In this document: positions 46,291-56,460 of the stretch, one piece after another
Numbering within the stretch: the stretch's first letter is position 1
How the letters are laid out: every line of letters starts with the position of its first letter
DNA from: Branchinecta lynchi
Lineage: Eukaryota > Arthropoda > Branchiopoda > Anostraca > Branchinectidae
Length of the DNA stretch: 64,000 bases
Assembly (NCBI GenBank): GCA_023053575.1
Contig: JAKZAP010000013.1
Location: forward strand, 1,870,001-1,934,000
Direction: 5' to 3'
Program-made: the position numbers and the translations under genes
The notes under the pieces: generated by a model
Seen by the model: the letters and a program-made list of their open reading frames with translations, nothing else
Told to the model about the DNA's origin: nothing
Databases searched by the model: none

Positions 46291-46301
46291 ACGGGACCCC
46301 G

Positions 46302-47663
46302 ATTTTTTTTTTGGTGAAAATTTGTTGTATGTAGCAGTCAAACTGCCAGGACATGTAGGTCTTTTAGGTTTAAAAGTACAAAATCATTATGTAGGATTCG
46401 GTGAAAAATCGTGAAAAAAGTGACAGGTAAAAACGCGCAAGTAATTACAGGGACAAGCTAGGTGTCGGCCAATCTGAATCTACACTTAAATTAATAACCT
46501 CGTGGATATGATGGACTGTTATACAAGATCTGTCCTAGTACTCTTGATGACTAACTCTTGTTGCCGATGCAAAATCGCCCTGTACCTAGCGGAAGAGCTG
46601 GAAGCGGTATCACAGCTGCTCCCAAACATCGCCGTGATTGGTTAACACAGGATTGAGTTGTTGAGTTTGAGTCGTTACTGTTACGTTTTCTCGTTCTTCC
46701 CGAGGATCACTGGCGTTTTTGGAAGAGAATTAAGTTCTCATGTGAAGGCTTGTATGTTGTGAATAATGCTCATATAATATCCCGAACATCGTATTCCTTC
46801 CATAGAGGCAGGAATCAATCCGGAGAAGACGTGCGTTTTCTGACTTAGCACTTAGAAAGTAGACTTAGAAAGTAGAACCATACTTTCTGGCAACACGGTT
46901 TTCACTAATTTACTGCAGTTGATTGAAAAACATACCATTGAAGTTTTATACAGTGAAACATACTGACATAGGTTCTGGCAAACCTGCAAAATTAAGTTGA
47001 ACTAGTAATAGAAGAAATATTGGTAGCGAAAATGGTACCTTTTACTTCTTTCTTTAAATGCGGTACACAACTCCTGCTTCCCTTGACAGTAGAGAATTAG
47101 CCGTTGTCTGCCTTGGTTTGGAGCAGTTGCGGTTTTGCACCACTAGGTATTGGCATTCTCTATTTTGACAGTCGCGTTTTTCGCCCTTTCACTTCATGGC
47201 GCGTTTTTACTTTCGCGGTATTGAACGAATGCCTTTTACTTCCCTAGTTAAATGCGTTTCCCGAACCGTGTTTTTTTTTTTCAGTGCTTATTCGGAGTTT
47301 AATCGTGAGGACTGGGTCTTTGATAGTAGTCTGAAATTCGGTAGACTGCCCGATTTACTAGTGAGCCCACTTTTACCTCCCAGGAAGGGGTGGTCTAATT
47401 TTTGTATAGTTGGGGGGGGGGGGGGGGCAATATGTAGCCAGCTTTAATTACTATTTCTACCTAAATGGTGGATAGGCTGCTTTGTTTTCTAGTGGGCTAC
47501 TGTTAGCCCCCCAAAGGTGTAGTTTAATTTTCTATTATGTTGTGGCAATATATAGCCAAGTTTAATTACTATTTCTACCTAAATGTTGGGTAAGCTGCTT
47601 GATTCTCTACTGGGCCTACTTTCAGCCCCTATAACTGTTAGTCTAATTTTTAGTTTTTTTTAT
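46302..47663. other. Intron DNA, possible home of a missing exon
   Basis: This is the longest stretch of the 17.4-kb intron without a recognised element. From 47370 a 130-bp unit with GGGCTACTGTTAGCCCCC-type text is repeated (47380, 47510, 47620), with a G run at 47410. I looked for a phase-1 exon of about 70 bp with TPR character and did not find a convincing one. Confidence 0.4.
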
Positions 47664-49133
47664 GGCACTTGAGCATACGCAAGTGCCATATAGCGATCGT
47701 AATTTCTGTCGGTTTGTCCCGGTTTTGCTAGTTGGGCACTTCCACATAAGCTAGGACGATGAAACTTGGCAGGCGTATAATGGACCCAACCAGATGAACT
47801 TAGAAACAATCATTTCTCTGATCCGGCGATCATGGGGGGAATGGAGGGATGGGAAATCCGAAAACTATTAACATGCATAACTTTAGAACGGGTAATCGGA
47901 CATGCATGAAACTTGACATATGTCAAGAACAAGTGCTTCAAATGCTCAGTTTCAAATACGGACCAGATCCGATTACTGGGGGGGGGGGAGGGCTGGAGGG
48001 GGCAGGAAATCGATTGAAACGCACACTTCCACATAAGCTAGCACAATCAAACTTGGCAGACATATGAGGGAAACAACTTGATTAACTTGTTAATCCCTTC
48101 CCCTACCCAGCCATCGCGGGGGAGTGGAGGGATGGGGAATCCGAAATTAGAAACATGCATAACTTTGGAACGGATAGTCGGACATGCATGAAACTTGATA
48201 TTGTGAAGAAGAAGTATCTCAGATTTTTCAATTTCAAATCCGGACCGAATCAGAAAACTTGGGGGGGGGGGGAATCTCGTGAAACACTTAGGGTCGAGGG
48301 ATTGGGAAGGAACTTGAAGGGAAGAACAAGCATTAACCCTAGATAATTTAGTGACAAAACAAGACCGGATCGTGTCACAGTACTGGGGGTTGGAGGGTTT
48401 TTTCCCTGATTTCCGGTGATCACGAGCTAGGGTACTTCCAGATGTACTAGGACCATGAAACTTGGCAGACATATTAAGTACTCTCCCAGGTCGACTTGAA
48501 AATAGTTCCTTTCCCGATCCGATGATGATGGGGGGAGTGGAAGGATGGGGAATCCGGATTCTAGTGATATGCATAACTTTGGATCGGGTGATCCGACGTG
48601 TATGAAACTTGTCCAGTGTCAAGTTGTCTCAGATCATCAATTTCAAGTCTGGAACGGATCCGATAACTTGGGGGGAGCTGGAGGGGGGGGGGGGGGGGTG
48701 GAAATCTCGTGAAACGCTTAGAATCGAGAGATCGGGATGGGACTTGGAAGGAAGAACAAGCATAAGCCGTAGATATATTATTGACAAAACAGGACCAGAT
48801 CGTGTCAGAGTGGGGTGGGGGTTGGAGGGGTTTTCCCACAATTCCGATGATAACGAGTTAGGGTACTTCCAGATTTGCTATGACCGTGAAACTTAGCAGG
48901 GTGTTAGGGAGTCTGTCAGATTGGCTTAAAACCAGTCCCTCTCCGGATTCGATTATCGTTGGAGGGAAAACAGTTATAAATGAGTGGTATAACCATTTCA
49001 GATTTACTAGATCAAGCCCATTTCTGATGAAATGAATATCGGGAGAGAGATCCAGCCTTGAAAACTGTAAACCGGATCTGACAAACATGCTAACCGTTCT
49101 TACAAGTGCCATGTGAGCTTTCATCTCTTGTTT
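47664..49133 (+). repeat. Family A element, complete
   Basis: Left hairpin GGCACTTGAGCATACGCAAG followed by TGCC, then ATAGCGATCGTAATTTCTGT. Several units carry GATGAAACTTGGCAG, CATGCATAACTTTGGAACGG and G runs. Right end ACAAGTGCCATGTGAGC followed by TTTCATCTCTTG. It ends 56 bp upstream of a GTF3C3 exon. All ORFs inside are repeat shadows. Confidence 0.8.
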
Positions 49134-49189
49134 TGTGTGTGGGGGAGTAGGGCAATATTTGTTCAGTTTTAATATTGTTCATATTCCAG

Positions 49190-49300
49190 TTTCGAGAATG
49201 GACATCAACAACTTGAAACTTCATCAGGAATATATAAGAACCCTGAAGCTCATTGGCGCAGAAAAACGTGTTTTGCTGGCTCAAAGTCATATGATTAGAG
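49190..49300 (+). CDS. GTF3C3: GTF3C3 exon, TPR helix
   Basis: Acceptor ATATTCCAG ends at 49189; donor G|GTAAGAT starts at 49301. Reading with the single base left by 31813 gives an in-frame peptide, SRMDINNLKLHQEYIRTL and KRVLLAQSHMIR. This corresponds to the family segment with a GD-turn followed by a YxRxL helix. Joined directly to 31813, however, the TPR that normally lies between is too short by about 23 residues, so a small symmetrical (phase 1-1) exon is probably missing from my annotation. It lies between a family A terminus and a MITE 2 fragment. Confidence 0.82.
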
Positions 49301-49376
49301 GTAAGATACGATGGGGGTCCATTGGAGTCTCAGACCACCTACGTCTTATCAGCAAGGACCAATGATGCTATTTTAA

Positions 49377-49498
49377 TGTCCTAGTGGACCCCTCGCACTG
49401 TTTACCTTATTCTGTTTAAATATATTGAAATTTTTAAAACTAAACTTTACTTGTTATAAATTACCCACGGCTTTGGCTGTTGTAAGCCGACAGGTCCT
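49377..49498 (+). mobile_element. TTAA-type MITE 2, short copy
   Basis: TTAA at 49373-49376 and 49499-49502. The interior GGACCCCTCGCACTGTTTAC and TTACCCACGGCTTTGGCTG match the longer copies. It lies 73 bp downstream of the donor of the 49190-49300 exon. Confidence 0.65.
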
Positions 49499-49735
49499 TT
49501 AAGATTCCAAGCATGGTGCTTCCCCGTGCACCGGTACTGTAGTTTTCTTCAACCCCGAAAGTGTTTCACTTTCGCATATAGTCCTCCATGGGTGTGACCG
49601 GGCGCCTTACTCAATGTGGTGTTAAACCGCCGTCCACAAAGAGTTTGAATTAACAGAAGCCGATTGTAATGGCAGTAGCCTTCCCCTGCGAGAGCTATGA
49701 TGAAAACCTTATGCTCGCGTCTTGAGCCTTTTCAA

Positions 49736-50165
49736 TCAATCAATCAGTCTTTATTCTTTAGAAACATTCCTTACGGTATTAACAAAAAACTGAATATTTG
49801 TTCTCTCGTCAAACATAATTATCTAGAATTGTGCTTTAACATATTCAAATTTTCATGAATTACACAACAACAAAATAGCAACAAATTAAAACGCTGAACT
49901 TCAAAAATCAACACAAAAAAAGGAAAAGGATTCTACTTAAAATTTTGCGTTGAAAAAACTCACAAAGGAGGGGACAAAGCTTCTTTCATACCGCGCATGA
50001 ATTTCCCATATGGGCAGGATCTTAGGAACTGGTTTTTCTGCCATTATATGTGGCCTTATACGGTCAGGAATGTATAGGCGAGAATAGTTAGGCTGCGATC
50101 CGTGTCCCTGTCCTTTCATCATAGTTAATAATCGTGTCCTGCTAGTTTTGTATACCCTCACGAGT
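49736..50165 (-). mobile_element. LINE 3'-end fragment
   Basis: The tail is an ATTG microsatellite (CAATCAATCAATCAG at 49735 on +). The minus frame ends with YERSFVPSFVSFFNAKF, a typical LINE ORF2 C-terminus related to the fragments at 26936 and 61790. No reverse transcriptase remains. The 230 bases before it (49503-49735) hold nothing recognised. Confidence 0.7.
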
Positions 50166-50225
50166 GACTAGAAAGAGATTCTCGGTCTGATTCTGGTTTA
50201 TGCCTATTGAGTGAACGAAGTAATA

Positions 50226-50672
50226 GTTGCGTTTTTGTTCGACTTTTGCCTTTCCCTTTTCAGCTTTGGCTTTTTATCGTTTTCAGGCATTTTTTAACAT
50301 TCTCGCGTTTTCGCAAGTTGCCGTTACTTAAGGAATTTTCACTTTTCTCGGATGAAAACGCTTCAAATTTTTCATCTTTAAAATCCGAGACGCAGTCTCG
50401 AAATACTGATTTTCACTTTGAATCAAATTCCTCTTTTACTGGATTTTGGGATAAAATGGCTAAAGTAGCGGCGCAAAAAAGCCAAAAGGAGAAACTTGGT
50501 CACCTACCAAGTTCTCCTTTTTGCAAAAAGCTGAGGGAAAAGGCGAAAGTCGGCGTTTGCCTTTGTGACAAAAACGGGAAATTGTCAGAAAGTGCTTAGG
50601 ACCATTCTACGAAAAGCAAAAAAATTAAAAAGCCGTCGAAAAGGCGAGTGAAAAGTCGAACAAAAACGCAAC
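50226..50672. mobile_element. Mariner-like MITE with perfect 22-bp ends
   Basis: GTTGCGTTTTTGTTCGAC and its exact complement at the right end, TA outside both (50224-50225, 50673-50674). Near the middle is AGGAGAAACTTGGT...ACCAAGTTCTCCT (about 50488-50522), a strong hairpin. The 130-codon ORF inside has no recognisable domain and reads through the inverted repeats, so I treat it as non-coding. Confidence 0.75.
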
Positions 50673-50674
50673 TA

Positions 50675-51046
50675 ATGCAAGTTTGTCAAGAGACTCGAGA
50701 CTGATGCACAGGTCACACAGGCTACTTTTTCATTGGCGGTTAGGAGGCGTGTTAGTAAACATCCTGCTAGAAAGTCCTTCAGCCCACGATGACTGGGAAT
50801 CATTCATAAAATATCTTAGAACGGATGAATCAGTTACGATATTCTTTAGCAGTATTTTGGCCTTTCGGTCGGAAGAAGATCCTTGCCAAGAAATGCCGAA
50901 ATATCGCCGAAGAATATCGTAGCTAACTTATTCCGTCTCATAGAAGTAGACTGTTACAAGCTAAGACTTTATATTATTTTTTATAATATCTTTTTGGTGA
51001 TTCAGGCATTTTTTCTCAGAATATTGCGAACAAAATCATTTGCGCT
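50675..51046 (+). repeat. Worn copy of the hammerhead-like foldback repeat
   Basis: At 50845-50925 the sequence GAAGAAGATCCTTGCC then AAGAAATGCCGAAATATCGC is a degenerate version of the repeated core. The flanks ACGGATGAATCAGTTACGAT / ATCGTAGCTAACTTATTCCG are complementary. Nothing else is seen up to the MITE at 51051. Confidence 0.5.
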
Positions 51047-51050
51047 TTAA

Positions 51051-52417
51051 AGGACCGCTCGCACTATCTACTCTTCAACTTACAGTATTTAAAATATTTG
51101 AATAGTATAGTACCAGACTGTGCTTTCAACAAATAACCCACGGTTTTGGCTGTTTTAAGCCTTATCCGAGACCCGTTGACTTATAGCGAAAGCAGGGAAA
51201 CAATTTACATAGCCGGTTTTTGGGATCCCAAAACGTAAGTGGAGGGATACCTATGACATCGCAAAAGTTGTCCGTCTGTCCGTCCGTCTGTAAGCACGAT
51301 AACTCTCGAAGGGAATGAGATGTTTTTATGAAACTTGGTGTGAGGATTCGTTGGATCGTCAGACCAGTCGAGTTCGTAGATGGGCTTTGTAGCCCTACAT
51401 TTAGGGATGGGGGGGTCAATTTAACGGGCAGACAAAATATTTAGAAACAGCTAATGTGATAGTCGATTATGGGGTAAGAAGACATGCTGAACACGGTAGT
51501 GAAAACCATTTTGTCGTCGGACAAGTAGTTCACTCGGAATCCGGCCCAAACCGGAAAGTTTGTTAAAATTAAAAGTTTTATTTGGAGTTGATTAGATGTT
51601 CGATTTAGGGGTAGGAAGACATGCTAAAGACGACAGTGAAAACCATTTTCTCGACGGACAAGTAGTTCGCCCGGAATCTGGCCAAAACCGGAAAATTGTT
51701 AGAAGTTAAGTTTTATTTCTAGTTGGTTAGATAAGCGATTTAGGGGTAAGAAGAGATGCTGAATCCGTGTGTGACAATCATATTTTACCCGGACATATAG
51801 TTCGGCCGGAATCCAGCTGGAGTCGGAAAATTTGTTATAAGTTAAATTTCTATTTGAAGTTGATTAGATGTTCATTATTGGGGAAAGAAGGTACACTGAG
51901 TTCGTTTTTGAGCTTTATTTTTTTCGCCGGACAAGTAGTTCTGGAGTTCGGCCGAAACCGTGAAATTGGCAGAAGTGGCAGGAAGTTTTCGTCAGAACAG
52001 ATATGACTTATAGGGGTAAACACACATGCTGAATCCATATATGAACTTGGTTTTCTCAGATGATTAGCTATTTAGCCTTAATCTGTTTCTGAATTTTAAT
52101 TGTAAAAATGTTCAAGGAGTCTGGCGATGACTGGATCTGGCTAAGACAAGACCCAGTTGTCTGGATCAGATATTGAATTTTTGGGATCCCATCGAAACCT
52201 TTGGTCTTGTTCTGATGGAAAAACTTCTCGCAGACAACCGTCGACAGCGTGATAGGCCTACACATCGAAGGTAGCAAAACACGGCAAGTGAGAAAACCAT
52301 CGTGGTTTTGTTAGAGGGGTCGAAATGTACCGTACGAAATTCGGGTCTCCGGGTTTAGAAATATGTGGAGTGATTATGGAAGTAGGTTGCGTTAGTTTTA
52401 AAGGTAAGACAGTTCCT
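51051..52417 (+). mobile_element. TTAA-type MITE 2, copy with insertion
   Basis: TTAA at 51047-51050 and 52418-52421; ends AGGACCGCTCGCAC and AAGACAGTTCCT. Removing 51222-52209 gives a sequence parallel to the uninterrupted copy at 62902-63271 (ACCCACGGTTTTGG, GACAACCGTCGACAGCG). Confidence 0.85.
51222..52209 (+). mobile_element. GGGATCCC tandem-repeat element with defined ends
   Basis: Inserted in MITE 2. The uninterrupted copy has CCG, six T, CTGATGG; here CCGG, five T, element, two T, CTGATGG. The element therefore runs from GGGATCCCAAAACG to CCTTTGGTCTTG and sits between T residues. It holds a short CCGT run and about five 137-bp units. Insertion between T and T is what is described for Helentron-type elements, which supports but does not prove that class. 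Confidence 0.85.
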
Positions 52418-52479
52418 TTAAGGATTATTAAGACTGGTTCAGGCTTTTTGTGGATCTGAAATATATGCTTATTTCCTAG

Positions 52480-52626
52480 GCATGAAAGACCCGACTTTAG
52501 CAGAGCAAGCAAGAGAACTTGCTGTTGCCACAGCGTTCGAAATGATGCGGATGAACTTGTGTTCGAATGCCAAGACTTGCTTGGAGAATCTGGTGTGGGT
52601 TCATCCCGACGAAGCCGATGAGTCAT
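52480..52626 (+). CDS. GTF3C3: GTF3C3 exon, TPR helices
   Basis: Acceptor ATTTCCTAG ends at 52479; donor T|GTAAGTAA starts at 52627. It enters in phase 1 (GGC with the preceding G) and leaves in phase 1. The peptide reads MKDPTLAEQARELAVATAF and NAKTCLENLVWVHPDEADES. In the family this helical region follows the GD-turn repeat and precedes the segment containing VP(E/D)G. A MITE 2 copy ends 62 bp upstream of the exon. Confidence 0.85.
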
Positions 52627-52698
52627 GTAAGTAATTCATTGCCTAGGACGTGTTCAAATAATTTTTTTGCAATGGTCTTAGGGCTTAGTGTAAATACA

Positions 52699-52998
52699 GA
52701 GCCAGTTCCACGCTTCTAACAATAGTTAGTTACTATTTCTTTCCAACCTCGTGAAAAGTTACTACGCTGACCGTTCCGGCCTTCTCGAAATAGTTACTTA
52801 CTAATAGTAATTATTTGCTTACCGCGCTCGGGAGCGTAGTAAGCGTGGTAACTACGCCAATCATGTGACGTGATTGGTCGGATTCGCCTTGGCACGATAA
52901 TCTGCTGGAAAATAGAAAAATTGTTCCAGCCTTGACGCAAAAAGCCAGGATTCGTGACGTCATGCGTAGTAATTACGGTAAGAAGGGTGGAACACGCT
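52699..52998. mobile_element. MITE 3, copy b
   Basis: Right end GGTGGAACACGCT intact; left end worn (GCCAGTTCCACGC). Shares CCTCGTGAAAAGTTACTACG and CGTGACGTCATGCGTAGTAA with the other two copies. Confidence 0.7.
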
Positions 52999-53368
52999 CA
53001 TAGTCTGTTGATTACCTGAAAGTTTAATTGAAAAAACAACTTACTTTTGTATCTAATTAAATACACTGAAATACTTGGATTCTGCTAAGCGGTTTTTGGT
53101 TTTCAACTATTCACTCTAGGAGTGAGGTTCAGAACATCTTCGGCCGTCTCCACAACGAAATTCTACTATGACGCTGAAAATTTGAATCTCAGCATAAACG
53201 CGGCTTTGAGTGGCCAGTGATCAGCTCGCGGAAGGTAGCTCACTGCATGAAGGTCTATCGTTTTCGTCATGTATAAAACACAGGTATAAGCGCATAGAGG
53301 TACCACAAATCCGACAGGGAATTCTACTATCTGAAAATCCATTAACCGTGAATAGCGGCGCAACGAAG

Positions 53369-53671
53369 AGCGTGTTCCACCCTTGTAACAATAGTTACTA
53401 TTAGTTACTATTTCCGTTCCATCCTCACGAAAAGTTACTACGCTGACCGTTCCAACCTTGTCCGAATAGTAACTAATAGTTACTATTTGCTTACCATGCT
53501 CGGGAGCGTGGTAAGCGTAGTAACTACGCATCTCTGGAACGTGATTGGTCGGATTCGCCCCTGGCGTGAGATCCTGCTGGAAAATAGAAAAATCGTTCCA
53601 GCCTTGACGGCAAAAAGCCAGAATTCGTGACGTCATGCGTAGTAACTACGGTAAGTAGGATGGAACATGCT
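53369..53671. mobile_element. MITE 3, copy c, nested
   Basis: Starts AGCGTGTTCCACCC and ends GGATGGAACATGCT. CGAAG occurs just outside both ends (53364-53368, 53672-53676), while the intact MITE 4 at about 56816 has a single CGAAG in the same context, giving a 5-bp target duplication. Confidence 0.85.
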
Positions 53672-53716
53672 CGAAGTAGCCTAACGCAGTTTCATCGGGT
53701 CTTCAAGCCTCTTTAA

Positions 53717-54147
53717 AGGACACCTGAATGAAGAGTACCAAGTATCATTCCTATCTGTAGTACTTCCGTTAAAATTACCTGCAGAAATCCCAATCCAAAT
53801 ACGAAATAGTGTTTCCAAGCTATGATTTTTGCTCCATTTTGCATCTGTCCTCATTTAAGTACCGAGGAATTTTAGAAATGAACAAATGTCTCCAATCAAC
53901 ACTTCTTCTGGAATATTTTTAAGCCCAAACGTATATCTAGAAGAAATTCCAATACGATCCGGCCAGCGCTGTACAAGGTTTGAATGAATTGCGCTTTCTG
54001 TCTTGGAGTCTGCATGTGCAAACCTTCAGAAATGAACATCCCTGTTTTGAAAACCTCACGCTCAGGAGAAGAATGCTCTCCTTGGCCATGTCTGTAAATG
54101 CATTCTCCATGGTGTGTTCAAGTATGGTTTCATTGTTCAGGTGTCCT
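53717..54147 (-). mobile_element. TTAA-type MITE 1, nested copy
   Basis: AGGACACCTGAA...TTCAGGTGTCCT flanked by TTAA at 53713-53716 and 54148-54151. The internal sequence is the reverse of 19975-20389. Confidence 0.85.
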
Positions 54148-54396
54148 TTAAGTGAATAAGTGATGTGTAACTGGATTGTCCTATCTCAGGCCTTTTCAGT
54201 TCAACTTTAAAGTGGCACTGACAACCTACACAGTTCCACTAAAGTACTTTGAAGGTTTATCAAACGGTTTTATGATTACCCAGATATAAGGTTGGATTCA
54301 ATTACGAGCAAACTGCCTTCCAGTTCAGAGCAGGCAAAAGTTTTTGAAAGAGGTAGTGTGGTTTCTCAAAGGAGGTATGCTTGACCCCTCCGTAAG

Positions 54397-54982
54397 CAGG
54401 GTTCCCGGGTGGCTAAAATACCAGCCGGTTAATACCGGATAAAAGGTGATTTCTGCCGGTATGGTTAAAGTCAAGTGGCATGGATACATTCAAATAACTG
54501 GCTAAAATCAAATTTCTAACTGCTACTATGTGGTTTTGGTAGCACTCCGCTATTGTAAGACTGTCATACTTCTTTCAGGTATTAAAGAAACCTAGAAGAA
54601 CTCAAACAAGCTTTATTAACTGATCCCAGCGATCTCATATATAGAGTACTTCTTTATTCGAAAATAATCTGTAAAACTTCTTTGTTGCATTTCTCGAAGA
54701 AACAATTCTTTGGCTGCTTGAAAATTGGATGCGACTTGACCGTGTCAACCCCAAACTGGTTTTCTGGACTGGAGTAGGCGAGCATTAGTCCGGGAATCAA
54801 CCCTGTTTGAAAAATAGTCGAAAACAACGAAGAAACAACAGTAAAGATTGATACGTAGAAAAGATCAGTGCGATTTGATTTTAGCCAGTTTGAGCCGTCA
54901 AAAATCGGTTTTTATTAATAAAAGCCGATTAAAACCGCCGGTATGGTAAAAATCAATTTTAGCCGGCAAAAATGGAACCCTG
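54397..54982. mobile_element. hAT-like MITE with CAGGGTTCC ends
   Basis: Left CAGGGTTCCCGGGTGGC and right, read inward, CAGGGTTCCATTTTTGCCGG. Flanks TCCGTAAG (54389) and TCTGTAAG (54983) are a probable 8-bp duplication with one change. Inner GCCGGTATGGT motifs are repeated. Non-coding. Confidence 0.75.
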
Positions 54983-55022
54983 TCTGTAAGGAGGAAGAAG
55001 AAGATTTGGACATTTTCTCCTA

Positions 55023-55256
55023 ACACTTTCAAGAATAACACCTTTTACTACACTGTCCGAAGTTACACAACGACAACAGAAGGATGCGCGGTTTCAACAG
55101 ATAACACTTTGGGGTGTTATCTGTTATGTTTCTTTTGTTCCCGTTAGTATTTTTACCAGTTGAAGGTGTTGTTGGAGATCTAGGCACGAAATAGTGTAAA
55201 CTTAATTGGTCATAACACTTTATTTCTAAGTGAAAAGGTGTTATTCTTGAAAGTGT
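55023..55256. mobile_element. Small MITE with TA flanks
   Basis: ACACTTTCAAGAATAACACC and its complement at the right end; TA at 55021-55022 and 55257-55258. A central palindrome AACACTTTGGGGTGTT lies at about 55106. Non-coding. Confidence 0.75.
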
Positions 55257-55363
55257 TATGCGCAATCTGTTATGAAACTTCTGACAGTGCAGTGCTCTGG
55301 TTTGAGGGACATTTATTTAGATGGTGTTGATTTGTTTCTAGCATTCTGCGTATTGCAGCCTAA

Positions 55364-55676
55364 AGCTGCGTTCGATTTGAGTCCTACTTGTCTCGGTCCT
55401 GTCTTCTTGTTACTGCCTTGTCACAGTTTAAACCCGTTTTATTTAGCCTTGTCAGGTCCGTGACGCAACGGACAAGCATCGCAAATAAAATGCAGTCGAG
55501 AAATCTACCCGAGACAGGACCGAAACTTGCATGTCATCGTTCGCGGCGTCCTCGCTGATAGGGCACTGATAATTGTCAGCTGACAGGAAAAATAAAATGG
55601 CATTAAGCGGACAAGGCAGTAAAATAAAACGGCATTTGGCTGACAGGACCGGGACAAGGCTAAATCGAACGCGGCT
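55364..55676. mobile_element. PIF/Harbinger-like MITE
   Basis: AGCTGCGTTCGATTT at the left; AGCCGCGTTCGATTT read inward at the right. TAA flanks both ends (55361-55363, 55677-55679), a three-base duplication typical of PIF/Harbinger elements. Internal GTCTCGGTCCTGTC / GACAGGACCG are complementary. Non-coding. Confidence 0.75.
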
Positions 55677-55679
55677 TAA

Positions 55680-56456
55680 ACCCAACCGTGATGACTCGAG
55701 CAGGAGTTTACATTGATACTAGTCTGGTAAGAACGAGAAGTTTGTGTATGTAAGTGATTCGGTTGAACCATGGTATCTCATCCTCGACACTCCCAAATCC
55801 CCCCCCCCCCCCCCCGTTACCAATATGCTAGAAACCGACCAGAATGAGTGGTAAGCTAAATGCCTACAAAACATGCTAGATATGCAAAAGATTTATTCCC
55901 GAGTTCGTGCAATTTTTTAACGAAGCGTGACAGATTTTGAGGTGTACTGACATTTGAAACATCAGCTGTAATTTCTTCTGTTTTTTTTTTTGCAATCATC
56001 CCAAATTTGGTATATAACCGCGAAAGTCGATTTGTTCAATAAACTTTCTATCTATTTGTATATCTATCATTTTTTTTTGTTTTGTGTGGCCTTTTGGCTT
56101 TCAGATACATCGTTCTATCTATCTATCTCCCGCCAACATGATTTATTTTTGTGCAGGAGATGCTTAGTAGTGCAACGCTGTCAGCTTCGTCTCAAGGAAA
56201 AAATATACTTATCGCCTCCGGTGGCATCGAACCCGTTTGTGGGTTTCAGGCAAAGGCAAAAACAAATCTGGGCGGCTGAAATGGAGATTATTGATGGTGC
56301 GTTCTGGTAATGAACCACTTCATTTTACCTGGGAATCACTGACGATGCTGCTGAAATACCTCAAAAGAGGGTTAAAAAGTGTATATGTTCCGTTCCATTA
56401 AAATCAAAAATTGCAACCAGTCTCCCAAATATAGCCCCCCCCCCCCTCAAACTTGC
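55680..56456. other. Intron DNA without recognised elements
   Basis: C runs at 55800 and 56440, and a TATC microsatellite near 56120. The ORF at 55990-56310 has no recognised domain and no splice-bounded coding pattern. Nothing else is seen. Confidence 0.45.
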
Positions 56457-56460
56457 TTAA

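Larger units (their letters stand above)
37942..46300. mobile_element. Foldback-like element 2, partial left terminus
   Basis: It starts directly against element 1 with AAAAATCCGACAGTTCG, lacking the outermost 55 bases. The right terminus, read inward from 46300, is GGGGTCCCGTCAGTACCG then TAACACGTCAGTT, related to element 1's GGGTCGCTGTCACTACCGCA. Arrays face each other at 37950-38312 and 45797-46290. The interior holds the right arm of the palindrome, a LINE and a family A copy. Boundaries are approximate. Confidence 0.45.
53021..54206 (+). mobile_element. TTAA-type MITE 4, copy b, carrying two younger MITEs
   Basis: Ends AGTTTAATTGAAAA and TTTTCAGTTCAACT, the right one followed by TTAA at 54207. 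Compared with the intact copy at 56461-56911, two blocks are extra: 53369-53671 (MITE 3) and 53717-54147 (MITE 1). Confidence 0.85.

Noticed and set aside
46560..46660. Candidate missing GTF3C3 exon reading IALYLAEELEAVSQLLPNIA
   Set aside because: Helix-like, but no phase-1 acceptor and donor pair bounds it, a stop follows soon, and it lacks the TPR pattern.
50207..50599. 130-codon ORF
   Set aside because: It reads through the inverted repeats of a TA-flanked MITE and has no recognised domain.
55990..56310. 106-codon ORF as a gene or exon
   Set aside because: No recognised domain, low-complexity start from a T-rich run, and no fit with the GTF3C3 frame or phase.
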